DNA from: Atopsyche davidsoni
Taxonomy: Eukaryota > Arthropoda > Insecta > Trichoptera > Hydrobiosidae
DNA length: 64,000 bases
Direction: 5' to 3'
Assembly: GCA_022113835.1 (NCBI GenBank)
Contig: JAILWY010000019.1
Span: forward strand, 1,240,001 to 1,304,000
Below, one piece after another: positions 1 through 12,991 of the stretch; within the stretch, counting starts at the first letter, position 1, and the number at the start of each line of letters is the position of its first letter. Position numbers and translations under genes: made by a program. The notes under the pieces are model-generated. The model saw only the letters and a program-made list of their open reading frames with translations. It was not told the origin of the DNA and did not search any database.

Positions 1-985
1 TTTCGGTTGGAAATTTTAATCCAGAAATATTTACAACCGGCCTAATGAACTCGAGATTGATTTATATATTATTTAATTCCAATGTTTTTTTTACTGTTGA
101 ATTAATTTGTTACGTTAATGGGATTTTGTATATGCTGCTATTTATGTGCTGAATAAGGTGGATATTGCTTCTTTGAATCACGGTATATTTTTGTTATCTG
201 AAAGAATAAAAAAATATTTATATACCAAAAATATATGTAAATAAAATCAAATGTAAAAATTCAAATCGTAACATATTTTCTTGTTCGTTATTCAATAAAA
301 AATATTTCATGAATCCTGTTTCGTATCATTATGCCTTTGTGAAAAACTTATGTATATTTTCCTCGTATTTATTTTTCTCTTAACTCAATAGCCAATATAA
401 ACTACGCCTAACAATGGACTTTCTCTTCTTTAGTGGTGTATGCTAACACCTGCGCTCAATCAAAAATAAGGTTAAATTGTGGAAAAGGCCGCTTATTTAA
501 TTACAATATTTATAATTTTATGAGTATTATCTATGTGTAAGAACGATGTTGTTTTATTTAATTATTTTATATTAACAAAATAAACAAATCAATTATTGCC
601 CAAAAACCATCATTCGTTCGTATTTTGTGAATATCTTCTGAAAAACACTGCATACATAACATATTGCTGGAACACCGGAAAAATATTTTCGCCATACAGA
701 TATCTGCATCAAAATAAACAGCAAAGTGATTTATAACATCCTATCTTATGTTTTAATATTTACACTGTATATTATTGCAATACTAAACGCCAAGCACAAT
801 ATTATAAAGCCGTCAATATAAAAGCTTATAAAGCTATTACCGCAGATGCCAATTTGCGCTTCACTCTATTTCATTTGCGGTAAACATTTAAAGTGCGGCT
901 TCACACGGTCCGTAAATAACTGACGAATTAAATAGATATTAATTAAGCCAGTCAATTGAGCTCATGAATAATTCGATGCGTGTCA
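1..985. other. AT-rich stretch, nothing seen
   Basis: Low-complexity AT-rich DNA with poly-A/T runs. I see no gene, repeat array or clear regulatory cluster. Confidence 0.6.
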
Positions 986-1140
986 GAGATTTTCGTATGA
1001 CCGCGGCGCGGCCGATCGCGCCCGACAATGCCGACCGCCGGCGCCCGTAATGATCTCGCGTTTGTCGGTTTCGTTTTGTAACCTGATCCTTTTTGCGCTC
1101 GCTCGGCGGGGGCTCGGGCTAAGCCCGCTTTTTTGCTAGG
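986..1140. other. CpG-rich patch
   Basis: About 150 bases rich in CpG (several gcg/ccg clusters) between AT-rich flanks. No splice borders or open frame convince me. A regulatory element is the likeliest reading, by analogy with the other patches. Confidence 0.4.
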
Positions 1141-3014
1141 ATGATGATAGTCTGGGGATTATTGTGGAATTCCTGTAAAATTATAAACTCCTTTTTTTTA
1201 TGAAATCAATCTCCGTGATGCGTTTCTTTTGTACTGCCTTTGATCTGTTAGTATTTATAGCGAATGGATCATAGCACGAAAGCATGCTTGTTGTTAAAAT
1301 TCAGGTTTATTCAAACTCTCGTGTTTACTGTCGATGTTTATTTTTATGTTCGCGTTGAAAATGTCTCGATCAGGTGGAGAAGCACGTACTGCAGATTAAA
1401 TGAATTTGATATCGTGTGAATCAGTTTGAACTTCAATTGGACAAAATATAAAATTGGTCGGAGTATATTTTTGCCTCTCTAGATTGTAAAAACCATAATA
1501 TTTAGATGCAACGTAGTACAGGAATTTTTTAAAAAGTTGGACACGCAAATTTTCAAACGTTTCAAGTAACTGGTTATTCTGAACCGAACTTACAGAAATA
1601 ATTAGAAGGAATTATGACACTTTATTTGATAGCGTATTAATTATAAGTGACTGTGTTATATTTTTTGTACCAATCGTAATTTTATTAACTATGTACTAAC
1701 ATCCTCAAATGAGTTCAAATGTCTCAATAAGCGAGATGGTTAGTTTTGAATCTACACGAGATCAGGTTAATAAAATCTCATTTACCTAAATAGTATTATA
1801 GCGTTCATCGTAAAACATTATTGAATTATTTTAATCAATTGCACAAACAAAAAACGAATAATTAAAATTACTTAAAAGTTTCTGTCAATCACTAGTGTGT
1901 ATCTCGGAAACAATTAAATAATATATCGACTTTTCTTCTTAAATATTTATATGATCTCGTCTTGACATTTTATATGTATACGTGCGAGGGTTTTGTGTCA
2001 AATGCTTGTTTTAAAATATAGCTTCTGGTTAGTATTAAGTCGTAATTCTTATTTTATACAAAAAAATATTTTAAATACTTGTAAGTACTTTTTACGTGTA
2101 TTCCTAATACAATCAAAAAATAAGTAACTTGGGTTGATTTTCAAATTGGATCTCTCGATTATTAAACGCGAATGTGGATGTAACATTTTTTTACCGTCCA
2201 ACAACCATCATGCCACTCGTTGTCTTTAATACAAATTCAAAAATATTTCATCGAGATGCATTATCCAACCTGTCAAAAAGCATAACAACCAATTAAGCAT
2301 CCCATTACACAAATCCCACAAAAACTCAGTTTTCACGGTGTACAAATCGATCGCTCTTCATCCCGATATTAGCGGCACATTTCCTGTTTCACGGACTGTT
2401 CGATTAACAATTACTCCAAAACGGCAAAAGTCCACAGCGCATTCTGCGGTCAAACACGAGAGCTTTTCAATCCCGCGTGAAAACGCTTTTCAAAATTATA
2501 TTTCCATCGCATACAAATGTGGACATTTTGATATGTTCATCCGGAACTCTACCAGTGTCGCTGACCGTGTCCCTGTAGCGCGATTCCCTTGAATTGTCTG
2601 GGTAACAATACAGATTTTTTTTTAATACTTGTTTAATAACATAAATTTTATAAATCCAAAAACCCATTCATGGCTCTAATTGATCCTTTTTACCCGACCA
2701 TATTTTCACACAACCGTTTTAAATCTGTTAAAGTCTATTCCTGTTACCTTTTGTGCCGATCTATATATTTAATGTATTTTATACTCAGCATTAATTAAAA
2801 GCATCGATCAATGTATTTGATAAACCATTGAATTTCTGGTATGGCAATGGTTTAAATCTTACTCTTACTTTGCATTTCGATTTGAAAAGTATGTTTTTAA
2901 TGTATTGCAATCGATTTTCCTTGGGTTTTCAATGGTAATGATAATATATTTATTGATTCCCCATTTCGTGCCAACAACACTCAGCAGTAAATTTCGCATC
3001 GATATCTTAATAAT
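1141..3014. other. AT-rich stretch with one mixed-complexity block
   Basis: Mostly low-complexity AT. The block at about 2330-2600 is more balanced in composition and stays open for 84 codons on the + strand, but without an ATG at its start and without a recognisable motif. I treat it as non-coding. Confidence 0.5.
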
Positions 3015-3350
3015 TTGTCCGATCACAGCTGGTGTCTTTTAATAGCGGTTACGGACGCGGCTAGTGTTTCCTCTGCAGTTACTTATTGCAGTGCAATTGC
3101 GGCGATGGGTTTGGTACAATTCTCTAAGTCAATTTCCGATCCCGCGCCGGTGGCCGGCACCGCACCCGGAAGCCTGACAGCCGGAGACCGCCTCGCAGCA
3201 AGTGGCGAGATCGGCCAATGAGGCCATGCAAATAATATAATCGGCCTCGTGACACAGTCTTATGAACGCTGGCTTGCACTCGTCGGCTCTGCTCCGAGAT
3301 GCGTCACCCGTCTGCATTCGTTGGTACGCTGCTGCAAGTTTCTTCATTGA
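3015..3350. other. CpG-rich patch with acceptor-like tract
   Basis: A GC-rich block. On the + strand a good acceptor (gtttcctctgcag) ends at about 3080, but no consensus donor follows within a normal exon length. Likely a regulatory patch. Confidence 0.4.
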
Positions 3351-4170
3351 TATCAAACTCTATCTGACTCGCAGAGGTCATGTATAACCGAGTGCTACTG
3401 GTAACTTATGGCGTGATTTGTACACACATGTTTAAATATTTTAAATTATTTAGCTCTTTTAATATGTTTAGATTTTTACGTTCATTAACTGAGCATCAAA
3501 GACTTGATGTGGCTTGACATATTTTCAATGCTATTTTAGTTTTTATTTAGAGCGGATGGGTTAATCAAACACAGCAAAACTCTATTAGATTGTTGGAGTG
3601 AATACGCTTACGGATAGAAAGATCCTGAAGCAATAGATTTGGGTTCTTAGTACTTAGTAGAATTTCATTTCAATATTTTAAATAACATACTTTAGTGATT
3701 TTTCCACATGTTAATTTTTATTAGTGACCGGTTTAGGCGATCTTTCACGTTGGCATTACCAAATTGATTTCCAAAATAGACTGGGTGTTATTCGATACAT
3801 CCAAGCCGATGGCTGGCCTATCGCTAGGGTCCGGGAAACTCTCTCTATTGTTTTGTATTTTCTATTTTCCATGGCGGTAAATACATTTTGCAATTAATGA
3901 TGGAGGTACGCTGTTTATTACCGCGGCAATTAAATCATCTATCAGACGACACCCCCCCTGTTGGATTCTCGTGAAATTTATAATTATGCACAGTATTATT
4001 ATTTTGTTCGCTCGTTTATATCGGTGTAGCTCGGGTGTCGGTCTTGTTTCAAAATTGACGCAACTGTGTGCGTCAGTATGGTAGTTTGCATGTTAAATTG
4101 GCGAATGTACTAACGCACAAGTTGATTAGTTTTCCTAAGCGCATAAATGCGGCCGCGCCCCGCGCCTTAC
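3351..4170. other. Mixed AT-rich stretch, nothing defined
   Basis: Mostly AT-rich, with slightly more complex sequence near 3720-3960 and a short C-run near 3950. No feature assigned. Confidence 0.5.
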
Positions 4171-4226
4171 GGCCGAGTGCGCAGCGGAGGCGAGTCTTCC
4201 GCGGCTTCAAATGCATTCGCGACGGA
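4171..4226 (-). other. Possible - strand exon in a CpG-rich patch
   Basis: Read on the - strand, an acceptor ending in aacaatgcag is followed by 56 GC-rich bases and then the donor GGCC|gtaagg. One frame is open and looks protein-like (starts S-V-A-N-A-F-E-A-A-E-D); a second frame is also open and the third has a stop. The pyrimidine tract is only moderate. It could equally be a regulatory CpG patch with chance splice motifs. No product recognised. Confidence 0.15.
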
Positions 4227-5499
4227 CTGCATTGTTTGAGTGAGTGCGTCCTTATTAAAATCTAACCTGATTTGTTTTCATGTAATCAGTTTACCTAATC
4301 AATTTATCGCGGACTAATAGTTTTAATAAATTATAACGGACTGTGAAAACATAATTATTACACTATTGATATTGTTTAATTTTTTGCTTTATTGTTATAA
4401 CAAAAACGATTAAAAATGAGAATACTAAATTACTTCTGCGTAAATCGATTTCTTATCAAATAAATATTTAATATGAACATTCAAATTTCTAAACAAAATT
4501 TATAATCAATTTAAATTTAATTCGCTTATCGCTCGCGCATTCGCCGTTTACTGATTTAAATAATGATTTTTTAATATTATTGTTTCCGTTTCGTGCTTAT
4601 ACAAATTGAAGTTGGCACATATATTTCTCATTAATTTGTTATCAGTCGACAGTTGAATCGAGCACCAGATTATAATAAGTATCAGCATGTCGAACAGACG
4701 CCGCGGCGTGTCCGCGTGGGCACTCGGGAAGGATCCTCGAGCCATTTCTGCTTTATTTAGCTGGCAAGCTGTGCGTGCGTGATACGCCAGTAAATAAAAT
4801 CGCCAAACCGACAGCTTTCGAGTCTGAAACACGCTCTCATCACAGCGTGTTTCTACTTGTTGATTGCTTGTTTGTTCGGCGGGCATGTCGGCAGGGCGGG
4901 GGATTACTGTCCCCGGTTGTCAATAATCAGGAGTTCAGTTTCCAGGACACTGCAGAAATTTTTACGGCGAAATCAAAACTTTTCGTGTTTATGATTTTTA
5001 AAATAGTTCAAATTAATTAAAATACTAATACTAGGCGTCATAAAACCGTGAAACTGTTTGATATTCGAAATTGGACAAACAAAAATAAAATGCACATATC
5101 TTTCCTCTTCAGATTTTTTCAGGGTAGATATTTGCTACAGTGGAGATTTTCTTTCATATCTTATGGTTCTCAGCTAAATTAAGTGGATATTTTTAGCAGC
5201 CACGTTTGTTCATCTTTTTGATATCGGTACATCTCGCTGGTACTCCCCTACCAACACTTCCAACTTAATACTTGAACAATAGACACATGAATGCAGAGAC
5301 TTTACAAAACACTAAAATGTTTTAATAAAAAGACGTTAATCAGTTCCTTTTTTTTTTGGTCGGAAGTTACAATATTTTCAGGCATAGTAACAGCATTACT
5401 TATTTCAAATATAATGGTTAATTTTATTTAATATAATACATTTTAAATGCTTTACTCTAAATAACATTGGCACGAACGAATCAGAATGAAAATCACGAA
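4227..5499. other. Mixed stretch, nothing defined
   Basis: A more complex section at about 4690-4940 carries a 112-codon - strand open frame with an ATG (4548-4886). About that many codons is expected by chance a few times in a window of this size, so it is not called. The rest is AT-rich. Confidence 0.45.
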
Positions 5500-5780
5500 A
5501 CAAATTAACGCCATAGGGTGCAGCTATTCCCGGCTTAATCGTCGTATAACCGAATAATTACTCTATATGCCACAATTTAAATTAGCAGGTATCCACCGGA
5601 GAAGGGGTGAGTGCGGGCTGTCGCCCCCTTCCCCACTTAGCGATGATTGTTTTTAAATTGAAATCATTGATGACCCTCCACCCGCCACGGCACTTCATCA
5701 TTCAAATGTATTCGCACGACTGACCGGCGCGAGATATTATGATCGCTTTACGCACTCTTGCGCCTGCCCTCTTTTATGGA
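5500..5780. promoter_or_regulatory. Candidate regulatory block (homeodomain-type sites)
   Basis: A block of balanced composition among AT-rich flanks. It contains TAATC (ggcttaatcg), TGAT-type sites (gatgattg, cattgatgac) and a CpG-rich tail. TGAT/TAAT cores are the known targets of PBX/Hox and Bicoid-type homeodomains. A strong donor motif (ggg|gtgagt) at 5604-5612 has only a weak acceptor before it. Enhancer function is inferred. Confidence 0.3.
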
Positions 5781-6600
5781 AAAATATCGCGTGGGTTTCC
5801 CTCTTGTAAACAAACTAGCTGGCTTTCGGAATTTTTTTTTTCATTATTAAGAGTTATATGTAAATGAACACCGCGTTATCCTGACTTTAATGCATACATT
5901 TTCTTCCTAAATATACAACGTTGAAAATATAAAATGAGTGCACTCTTTACCTGCAAAATATTTCGTCTACTACCAAATTTAATAACGATCGACCCGCCAG
6001 TTACAGTTTTTAAAGCTGATTTTTTTTAGAGTAAGCCTGTACGATTAAAATTAAAATTGAAAACGTTTTGGCTTAAAAATATTAAGCCTTTTTCAATTTC
6101 AGTGTTAAAATATCTTTACTATTTTATCAATACAAAGCCATTTAAGTTCTTTTCTCCAAACAAAAAACTATTTCCAATAAGTACAAATTTGACGATTACT
6201 ATATTCATTGTTCTCCCACAATTTTTAATCGGAGACCAATGGACATTAACCTACATTTACTCGTTTTGGTACGATAATACCGGCACCTATCAGATTTAAT
6301 TCATCATTCCATGACGTAGTTGCTTTCTTTTAAATTTTACACATTTCTTATAAACCACAAATTTTCTTGCGTCAGTATTGCGGCCAGAGGAATTTCAAAA
6401 AATATTATTAATTATGTTCAATCAAATAACTTGTTATATACTATAAAGAACTTAATAATTAGTAAATAATCAAACTTAGTTTTAAAAATAGCATCAAGTA
6501 ATGGACTAATGTAAATAAGTATTATTAAAATAATAATCTATCAAGAGCGCTTTTCTTATGATAAAATATGCAATTTTGTTTTTAATATAAAAAATTAACT
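5781..6600. other. AT-rich stretch, nothing seen
   Basis: Low-complexity AT-rich DNA. An 80-codon open frame at 6057-6299 begins without an ATG and has no recognisable content. Confidence 0.55.
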
Positions 6601-6970
6601 GACGGATAATGCGATAGCTCTTGGCGTTCGAACACTGAAATAATTAAGCTATTGTTGAACAGCTCAACAATGCACCAGGCTTTAAAGGGTGCCGAGATGA
6701 GCGGTGCATGAGGCTTTTATCAGCTTAGGGCAGACTGGATTAGGCGCCGAAGCCAATCAGGCTAGCTCCCTCAGTCGATAACTTATTAGTGCAGCGCGGA
6801 GATAGTACTCTCCTACGCAATGGATATTTGATTCCAAGTACATAATACGCTAGCTGCAAATCAAAATCACTTTAGCCTTGATGCGCAAATAATTTAAATA
6901 AGAATGTTTCAGCGACTGAGTAACATATTGGCTGGCCATTGTGACGACCGAGAGCTTAACGAATAAACTA
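6601..6970. promoter_or_regulatory. Candidate regulatory block with SOX-like inverted repeat
   Basis: A balanced block in AT-rich flanks. It holds an inverted ATTGTT pair (6651-6671), GGATTA (Bicoid/Otx core), CCAATCA, GATAA and TTTTATCA (caudal/Abd-B-like). Such clustering is typical of insect developmental enhancers, but the motif assignments are from memory of family consensus sites and function is inferred. Confidence 0.3.
6651..6671. repeat. 8-bp inverted repeat, loop 5
   Basis: ATTGTTGA and TCAACAAT flank a five-base loop. Each arm contains ATTGTT/AACAAT, the core of SOX HMG-box sites, so it may be a paired binding site rather than an RNA hairpin. Confidence 0.45.
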
Positions 6971-7740
6971 GCATTTTGTCAGAACGTTTTTTTTTTTGTT
7001 TCAAGTCGTTTTTCTAATAAATTTGACGAAATTTAATCGAAGTATCTTACGATAGTAAAAATTGCTGATCAATGTAATGATTTATAATATTTTCGCACGT
7101 GGAGTTATAAGCCACATTTTTACTCGCGCAATTAACTGTAAATAATTAAGCTGAAGCGTTTACTTTTCAATATTTTTAAGAAATATTACTATATCGAAAA
7201 AAAAATTTAATAGAGTTTAATAGTTAATCAATTTTATTTAAAAATATACTTTTTTTCAATTACAGTAAAGGTACATACTATATCCATGTTTTCAAACGTG
7301 TTTCAATAAAATAGCTTGTATGTATTAAATTGACAAATAAATCGTAGAATGTAAAATTTCTCATGAATACGAATGCGATTGTAAAATAAAAGTGCATTTT
7401 TAATTTTATCAGTATAAATTAAATATATAATGCTATAAGCAAATAAATACAATTATTTGATTACCATGAAGAATAAATGCAGAATCACCCTGTGAATTTT
7501 AACTTTGCAAAGCATAAAGCCCTGACAACGTCTACCGTTATTGGTGTTACGTAAATATTTTCTATTATATTTCATGAAATGTATTTTACAAAGTTAGCAA
7601 AGTTATTTCGCTAAAATTTTGTTTAAAAAATCAGTTAGTTTAATTTAAAAAATCAAAACGCTGATCTTTTCAAAAATACATTTTCGGGTTTTTTGTGATT
7701 TTTTCATGTTGTGGGAGTATTTTTACTAGTAGCTTATTGT
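6971..7740. other. AT-rich stretch, nothing seen
   Basis: Low-complexity AT-rich DNA leading into the pyrimidine tract of the ratchet site. Confidence 0.55.
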
Positions 7741-7769
7741 TAATTTGTTTTTATTGTTTTCAGGTAAGT
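7741..7769 (+). promoter_or_regulatory. Candidate recursive-splicing (ratchet) site
   Basis: A T-rich tract (tttgtttttattgttttcag) ends in cag at 7761-7763, and the next six bases (7764-7769) are gtaagt, the perfect 5' splice consensus. This back-to-back 3'/5' splice site is the signature of recursive splicing in long insect introns (known from Drosophila Ubx and other long genes). It is the only exact cag|gtaagt with a pyrimidine tract that I found on either strand. It implies transcription on the + strand across this point. Confidence 0.45.
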
Positions 7770-7823
7770 TTCACCCAGGCTTCTTGCAAAAAATATTCCC
7801 GGAATCGACTGGCCGGCGTGCGG
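7764..7823 (+). other. Candidate 60-base RS-exon (micro-exon)
   Basis: The exon would begin at the ratchet point with GTAAGT and end at GCGG, directly before a second gtaagt at 7824-7829. Its length is a multiple of three. Two frames are open: one begins V-S-F-T-Q-A-S-C, the other K-F-H-P-G-F-L-Q-K after the first two bases. The third has a stop at once. In RS-exons the two competing donors decide between inclusion and removal of the exon. A shorter version could start at 7779 after cacccag. The host gene is not recognised. Confidence 0.35.
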
Positions 7824-7829
7824 GTAAGT

Positions 7830-8234
7830 TATTCTCGCGAGTGAATTGTAGAAGAGCGATAAAAGGTCTATTTTTGTCAACCACTAACGTTTAGCCAAAC
7901 TTTGTGCAACCTTTACGTATATTTATTTCTTTAAATAAACTCGTTTATTTCAGTAGACTATTTTACATATCATCAAAACTCTAATTTCATTATATTTTTT
8001 CATCTATATGTAATAAAAGCAACAATAATGCACTTGAGTAAATGTGTATATTTATTATAATTAAGTAACAAAAAAATTCGTTTATTGTTGTCGGCAACTA
8101 AAAAACATTATTACAAGTAGTTTATATTAGAAATTGAAAACACAAATATCAGTGTATGCTTAAGAAATACATATATTTTTTTACTTGAATATACTTTTGT
8201 AAGATGGATGTATATTCTCAAAAAATTGGCACAT
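7830..8234. other. AT-rich stretch, nothing seen
   Basis: Low-complexity AT-rich DNA between the candidate RS-exon and the next CpG-rich patch. Confidence 0.5.
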
Positions 8235-8670
8235 TGTAGTTTTGTGCACCGGACGCGCGCCGCCCCTGCGTTCATATTTATACACACATTTTTCGGGCGC
8301 GCTCGCCGCGAGCAGTGGCGCCTCGTCTATACAGATGGATTAATATATAATTCACGGGGTAAGGCGCAGGGCCCGGACCTTCTGCGCGAAATTTGAATAA
8401 TTGAATACGCGAATCCCCGGCGGCCGGTGCCCCTCTCCCCAGCCCTGGCCCCCACTGCCCCCGCCCCTGCATCGCGAGCGGCCGGCCGGCTGATCAAAAT
8501 ATTATGGCCCTACGCACTGAGACGTCATCCTTCTCAAATTAGGGGAAAACTCTATGTAGAGGTAAAAGATAATCAACATTACCTAGAATGGTCGCTAGCA
8601 AAACTATCACTGGACGTCGTCGGTACTGCTCGAAGACAGCAAGCGGGGGTGCAGCCGGAATAGCTTTATA
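8235..8670. other. CpG-rich patch with donor motif
   Basis: GC-rich block containing a C-run (about 8430-8470) and a + strand donor-like site (cacggg|gtaagg, near 8360) without a good matching acceptor. Overlapping open frames on both strands are composition effects. Confidence 0.4.
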
Positions 8671-10720
8671 TTGTACCAAGAGTCCGTTTTCTTGTGCCTT
8701 CATTGTTAACAAGAATTTAAAAATAACGTAGCTTTTAAAACATACATCAGACGTTTAGAAAGAGTAGAATAGAGTTTTACTACAGGATATTTTTTAGAAC
8801 CCTGAAATGAAGTTCATTCGCGACCCAAGGCGGCTGCGACTTCCAACTCGCTCTCTTTCGCATTGCTTAGATATTTTTACTACTATCACCTTTTACCACC
8901 AATTACCATTTGAAAAAAAATAAAACTACTAAAGAAGTTCTTATGAGCTGCTAAACAGTTAATACATCTGCTATTTAATTTTTTCAACTTTTTTTGTTGG
9001 TTTCAACCTGGTTCTTTATGTTAGTTTAGATTTCCCTATTTACATTTGATATTATATTTTTACATAATTGTTACATATTTGAAAGAGATTGTTTTAAGAT
9101 CACATAAGGACTTATTATTTTTTTATCTTAACAGTTATGAATAACAGTAATAATACTAGAAAAAAATGGTGCTTTTAGCTGCACGGGCTTGAAACTCACT
9201 CATTTATTTGTTTACGCCTCAGATCTTCTGGACTTTATTCACAATTTTCAATTAACATCTGGTTGCTCCGATTCATCTTAAACCGTTTTCTTCTATTTTT
9301 TCACGTTTTTGTGATTCATCACTTCTCTGGCCATTAAACTGGCTGACTATTTTTTTTTACATACAAAACTAAATGAATTAAAATTTAAAAAATTCAAAAC
9401 GTCAAAATAAATTATCTATTTAATACTTTTGTATATTATCTATATATTTATTATTACTTGTAATCAATCAGAAGAAATTTTTAAATTTGGGTGTTGTTAT
9501 TTTATTTAGATTTTCGATTGAGATTAATTTAGTAATAAAATATGTATTGCATTAAGACCATTTTCAAGAAGTGAAAGATTGACAACAATTTTATAAATAG
9601 CTAAAAAAGATTATTTTACTATCAAATAAATTAAAACGTCAACAAGCACACTTTTTTTTACATACTCGGGTAATAACAAATTATAACTTTAATCGACTGT
9701 AGATATTTGATTTATACCCTCATTCTAAAATATATCAAAAGTAGGGTGTTATTTGCTTGTCCCTCACTTAATTAAGCCGAACTGAACATTTAATAGTTTT
9801 GGGGAAATTCGGATATTGCAATTTTATCTCATTGAGTGATAATTTTGGTTGAAGCTTGCAAAGCTTGTTATGATAAGCTATTTAAGTAAATACTTGTATG
9901 ATATGCGGATAATTTATGTTAAATCATAATTTCAAAATTAATATCAGAAAACGCATTTTGAATAACGATTTAAATTTAAATATTTTTTTGCAAAAGGTTT
10001 AAATCTTGCAAGCTAAACAAACATTTTATTATATTTGTATTGAATTATCATCATCAATATATTAGATTCGTTTAACTAAACGATGTGATTCTTTCATTAC
10101 TCGTCTAGGATGATATTGAAATTTTTATTACAATAAGAAGAAAAAATGACAGAACAGACATAGAAATGTAAAAGTGATCAAGGACAAATATTATAACATT
10201 TAATTGAAAATTAACGTGTCCACTTGCAAGCTTAACAAAAGCAACACAGACCATATCATCTGGTATACTAGTAACATATAATCTACTTAATAATAATTAT
10301 ATGTATGAAAGTAATAGTTTAAATAAAGTTAATTTTCCTGTAAAATATTATTTTTGCATACTATAAATATGGAAAAAAAACCCATAAAAATCAATATACT
10401 TTGTCTTCTTTGACAGTTACTTTTTGTCTATTCTCAATAGTTCCTAACTTAGCAAGTGAAAGTAATTTCTTTGTGCTTTCAATTAACATTATAAATATTG
10501 TAGAAGTTGATAAATTTGTTTAACGCAATGATGATTTTATTATACAATTCAATTGAAGGAAACACAATTTAATCAATCCAGATTTCATAAATTTATTTCA
10601 TTATTTTAGTGTACGGATATAGAAATAATTTCGGATGTATCCAATTTCGTTTTTACGCCAGCCTAAATATATTATATTTATTGTGTATCTCCATATGTAT
10701 GTAGCCTGTACAATGGGAGA
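8671..10720. other. Featureless AT-rich stretch of 2 kb
   Basis: The longest interval without a CpG-rich patch in the left half. Only A/T runs, short chance direct repeats (two aagctt near 9853-9867) and no open frames of note. Confidence 0.6.
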
Positions 10721-11535
10721 CATTTTTCCAGTCATAACCGCGAGTACTTCTGCGCCATTCGTTTCCTAAACGGCACACACCGCGCTGAATATAGACAGCT
10801 TTATTAAAAAGCGGTATAATTTATTTTAAACAATCGGGAATTTAAACTACGCCAGCAAGACGAGGCCCCGCGAGGCGAGCGGCCATACATCTCGGAAACA
10901 GAAAAATCTTATGAAAATAAATTGCTTCATTTATCTGCATGGGGAAAAACAAAAACTTCGCTTCCCCCTCGGAAAAAATAATTTTACATGAAAAATATCG
11001 CCGAATATGTTTTCGCCCAAATGTAAATTTTACCTTCCGTGGCGATGCCGTGCGTGGAAAAGATGTTCTCGGATCCTCTTCACGAGCGTGATGATATTTT
11101 GAAAAATACAAACTAATTCGCAACCCTCAATCTTATTTTACTTGGTTGCGTATTTCCGTTGAATTTTTGGGTGTCATCAATCCACTAAAGGCGGCTACAC
11201 CGCTTGCCGCTATCGACACAAGTCACGGTCTGTTTATTCTTCTATTTTAAGTCCCAACATTGAAGACTTATGTCAGCTACTTTGCAGACACAAATACTAG
11301 ATGTAAAAAATAATTAAACATGCAGAAAAATACAATTGAGTTATATGAAGATTAAAAAAAATTACTCACTCCGTATCATGTTTTCACTGTGAAAACATTT
11401 ATATAATTATAGCTCCAATTCGAAGAAGCAATTATTTTTTTATTTTTTTTTACATACTCATATATAAAATGTATATGAAATATAGTTTGAATCATTTAAC
11501 CAAACCAAGTGTAACATATTCACGGCTTTTTTTTT
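10721..11535. other. Mixed stretch, nothing defined
   Basis: Balanced composition at 10730-11100, AT-rich afterwards. No splice-bounded segment or motif cluster stands out. Confidence 0.45.
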
Positions 11536-11800
11536 CATAAATACGGGCGGTCGCTCGCGAGTTTTGTCGGGAAATATCTGAGCGTTAGATTGCAGCGGGG
11601 CTGTCTACGGCAAGGCGAGAGCGATCGAGCTATCGGCGGTGTTGCAGAAATCGGGATTCCCCTCGCTTGCTGGTCCGTGCTTTCCGGCGAGGACGGGTCG
11701 TCTGGCGCGCCGCCTTTTTGTTTCAGTCACTGGGACTCCCGTGTCTGCCCGGTCAAAGGCAGAAGTGCATTAGGCGAGAGGTTGTTTTACATTGGCTAAA
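11536..11800. other. CpG-rich patch with strong + strand acceptor
   Basis: GC-rich block. A strong acceptor (cctttttgtttcag) ends at 11726, followed by about 25 bases and gtcaaa, a poor donor. If this is an exon, its 3' border is unclear. Confidence 0.35.
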
Positions 11801-12991
11801 CGTTTGTGGTTAAAACGATGGAACTCGATTTGCTCCTTCACTTGCGCGGAATGTTCTTTTTTACAGTTAGGAGTTAATTTTAAGTCTTGTGATACTTTAT
11901 TTTTTATTATTTACGGTTGTTTGCATTTTTATTGAAATGAAATTATAACTTCCTACCATTGAGAGTATGTTAAACTTTACTTGAGAATAAATACTAGCAT
12001 TGTTATTTAATGTTATATCCAAAAATCATAGTTCCTCTAATATTTTAAGCGCGTTTATTTAAAACATAATTCAACCCAAGTACAAACAAATGCTAAATTC
12101 ACTTCGTCTTAAAGTTGTCATCAAAGCTCCGACATTTGGGAGTCGACTTCATAAAATTACCATCAGTGTACCGAGTGTTCACAAATTTGCTTCAATAAAT
12201 TCAATCGTAAACCTTTATGAGTTGCTCACAGCGCTGGGAAGGAGACTATATCGTTATCAATTCTAAAAACCAACCTTTTTTACTTGTCACTACCACTTTG
12301 GAGCACATGTGCACATTATTTATATGCAGATTTGGACGTATGCTTAATTATTAAAATTAATAAACCATGTACTTTAAGATCAATAAAAATTGTAGTAAAA
12401 ATAATGTACAGATCTATTTTTTGTAATAAGCAGTCAATCGATTTTTTATATAAGATATAAGTTGGCTCGTGGTCAAAAAGTTTATATTCTGTAAGAATTT
12501 GTAAAAAAAACGAATGTCCAAGCGACTAAATAATAAAAAAATTGTAGTCATTGTAAACAAACTCAAGAATAGTCAAAGCCAACAATAATAAACCTTCAAC
12601 TACCATGCACGGTCTTCAATGAACCAAAATATAGACGAGTAAAAAATAAAAAAAACCTCATTTATTTATAATACAATTCACTAATATTGATTCTAGATGT
12701 TAATAAAATATAAAATAAATAAATTCTTTATTATCTTAAACTCTATTTAATAGAATATTTTGAGATTTCACTTCAATAATTGTCATTGTTTTTAACCTAG
12801 AACTTTATGTAAAAAAATATTTTATTTATAAATCTGAAAAGATTTTTTTTTAAATAGTGACACAGGATATCCAAACTAAAACGCATTTAATTTTACAAGA
12901 ATATAAGAGTTCCACTAGACACATTAGTATACGGTGCATTATATTATGTGTTCAATTATCACAAACTTCATGAAGATCCCTCAGGCCTCAC
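11801..12991. other. AT-rich stretch, nothing seen
   Basis: Low-complexity AT-rich DNA with several A-runs. No feature assigned. Confidence 0.55.

Noticed and set aside
4548..4886. 112-codon - strand frame with ATG
   Set aside because: Two or three frames of this length are expected by chance at this composition; no motif recognised.
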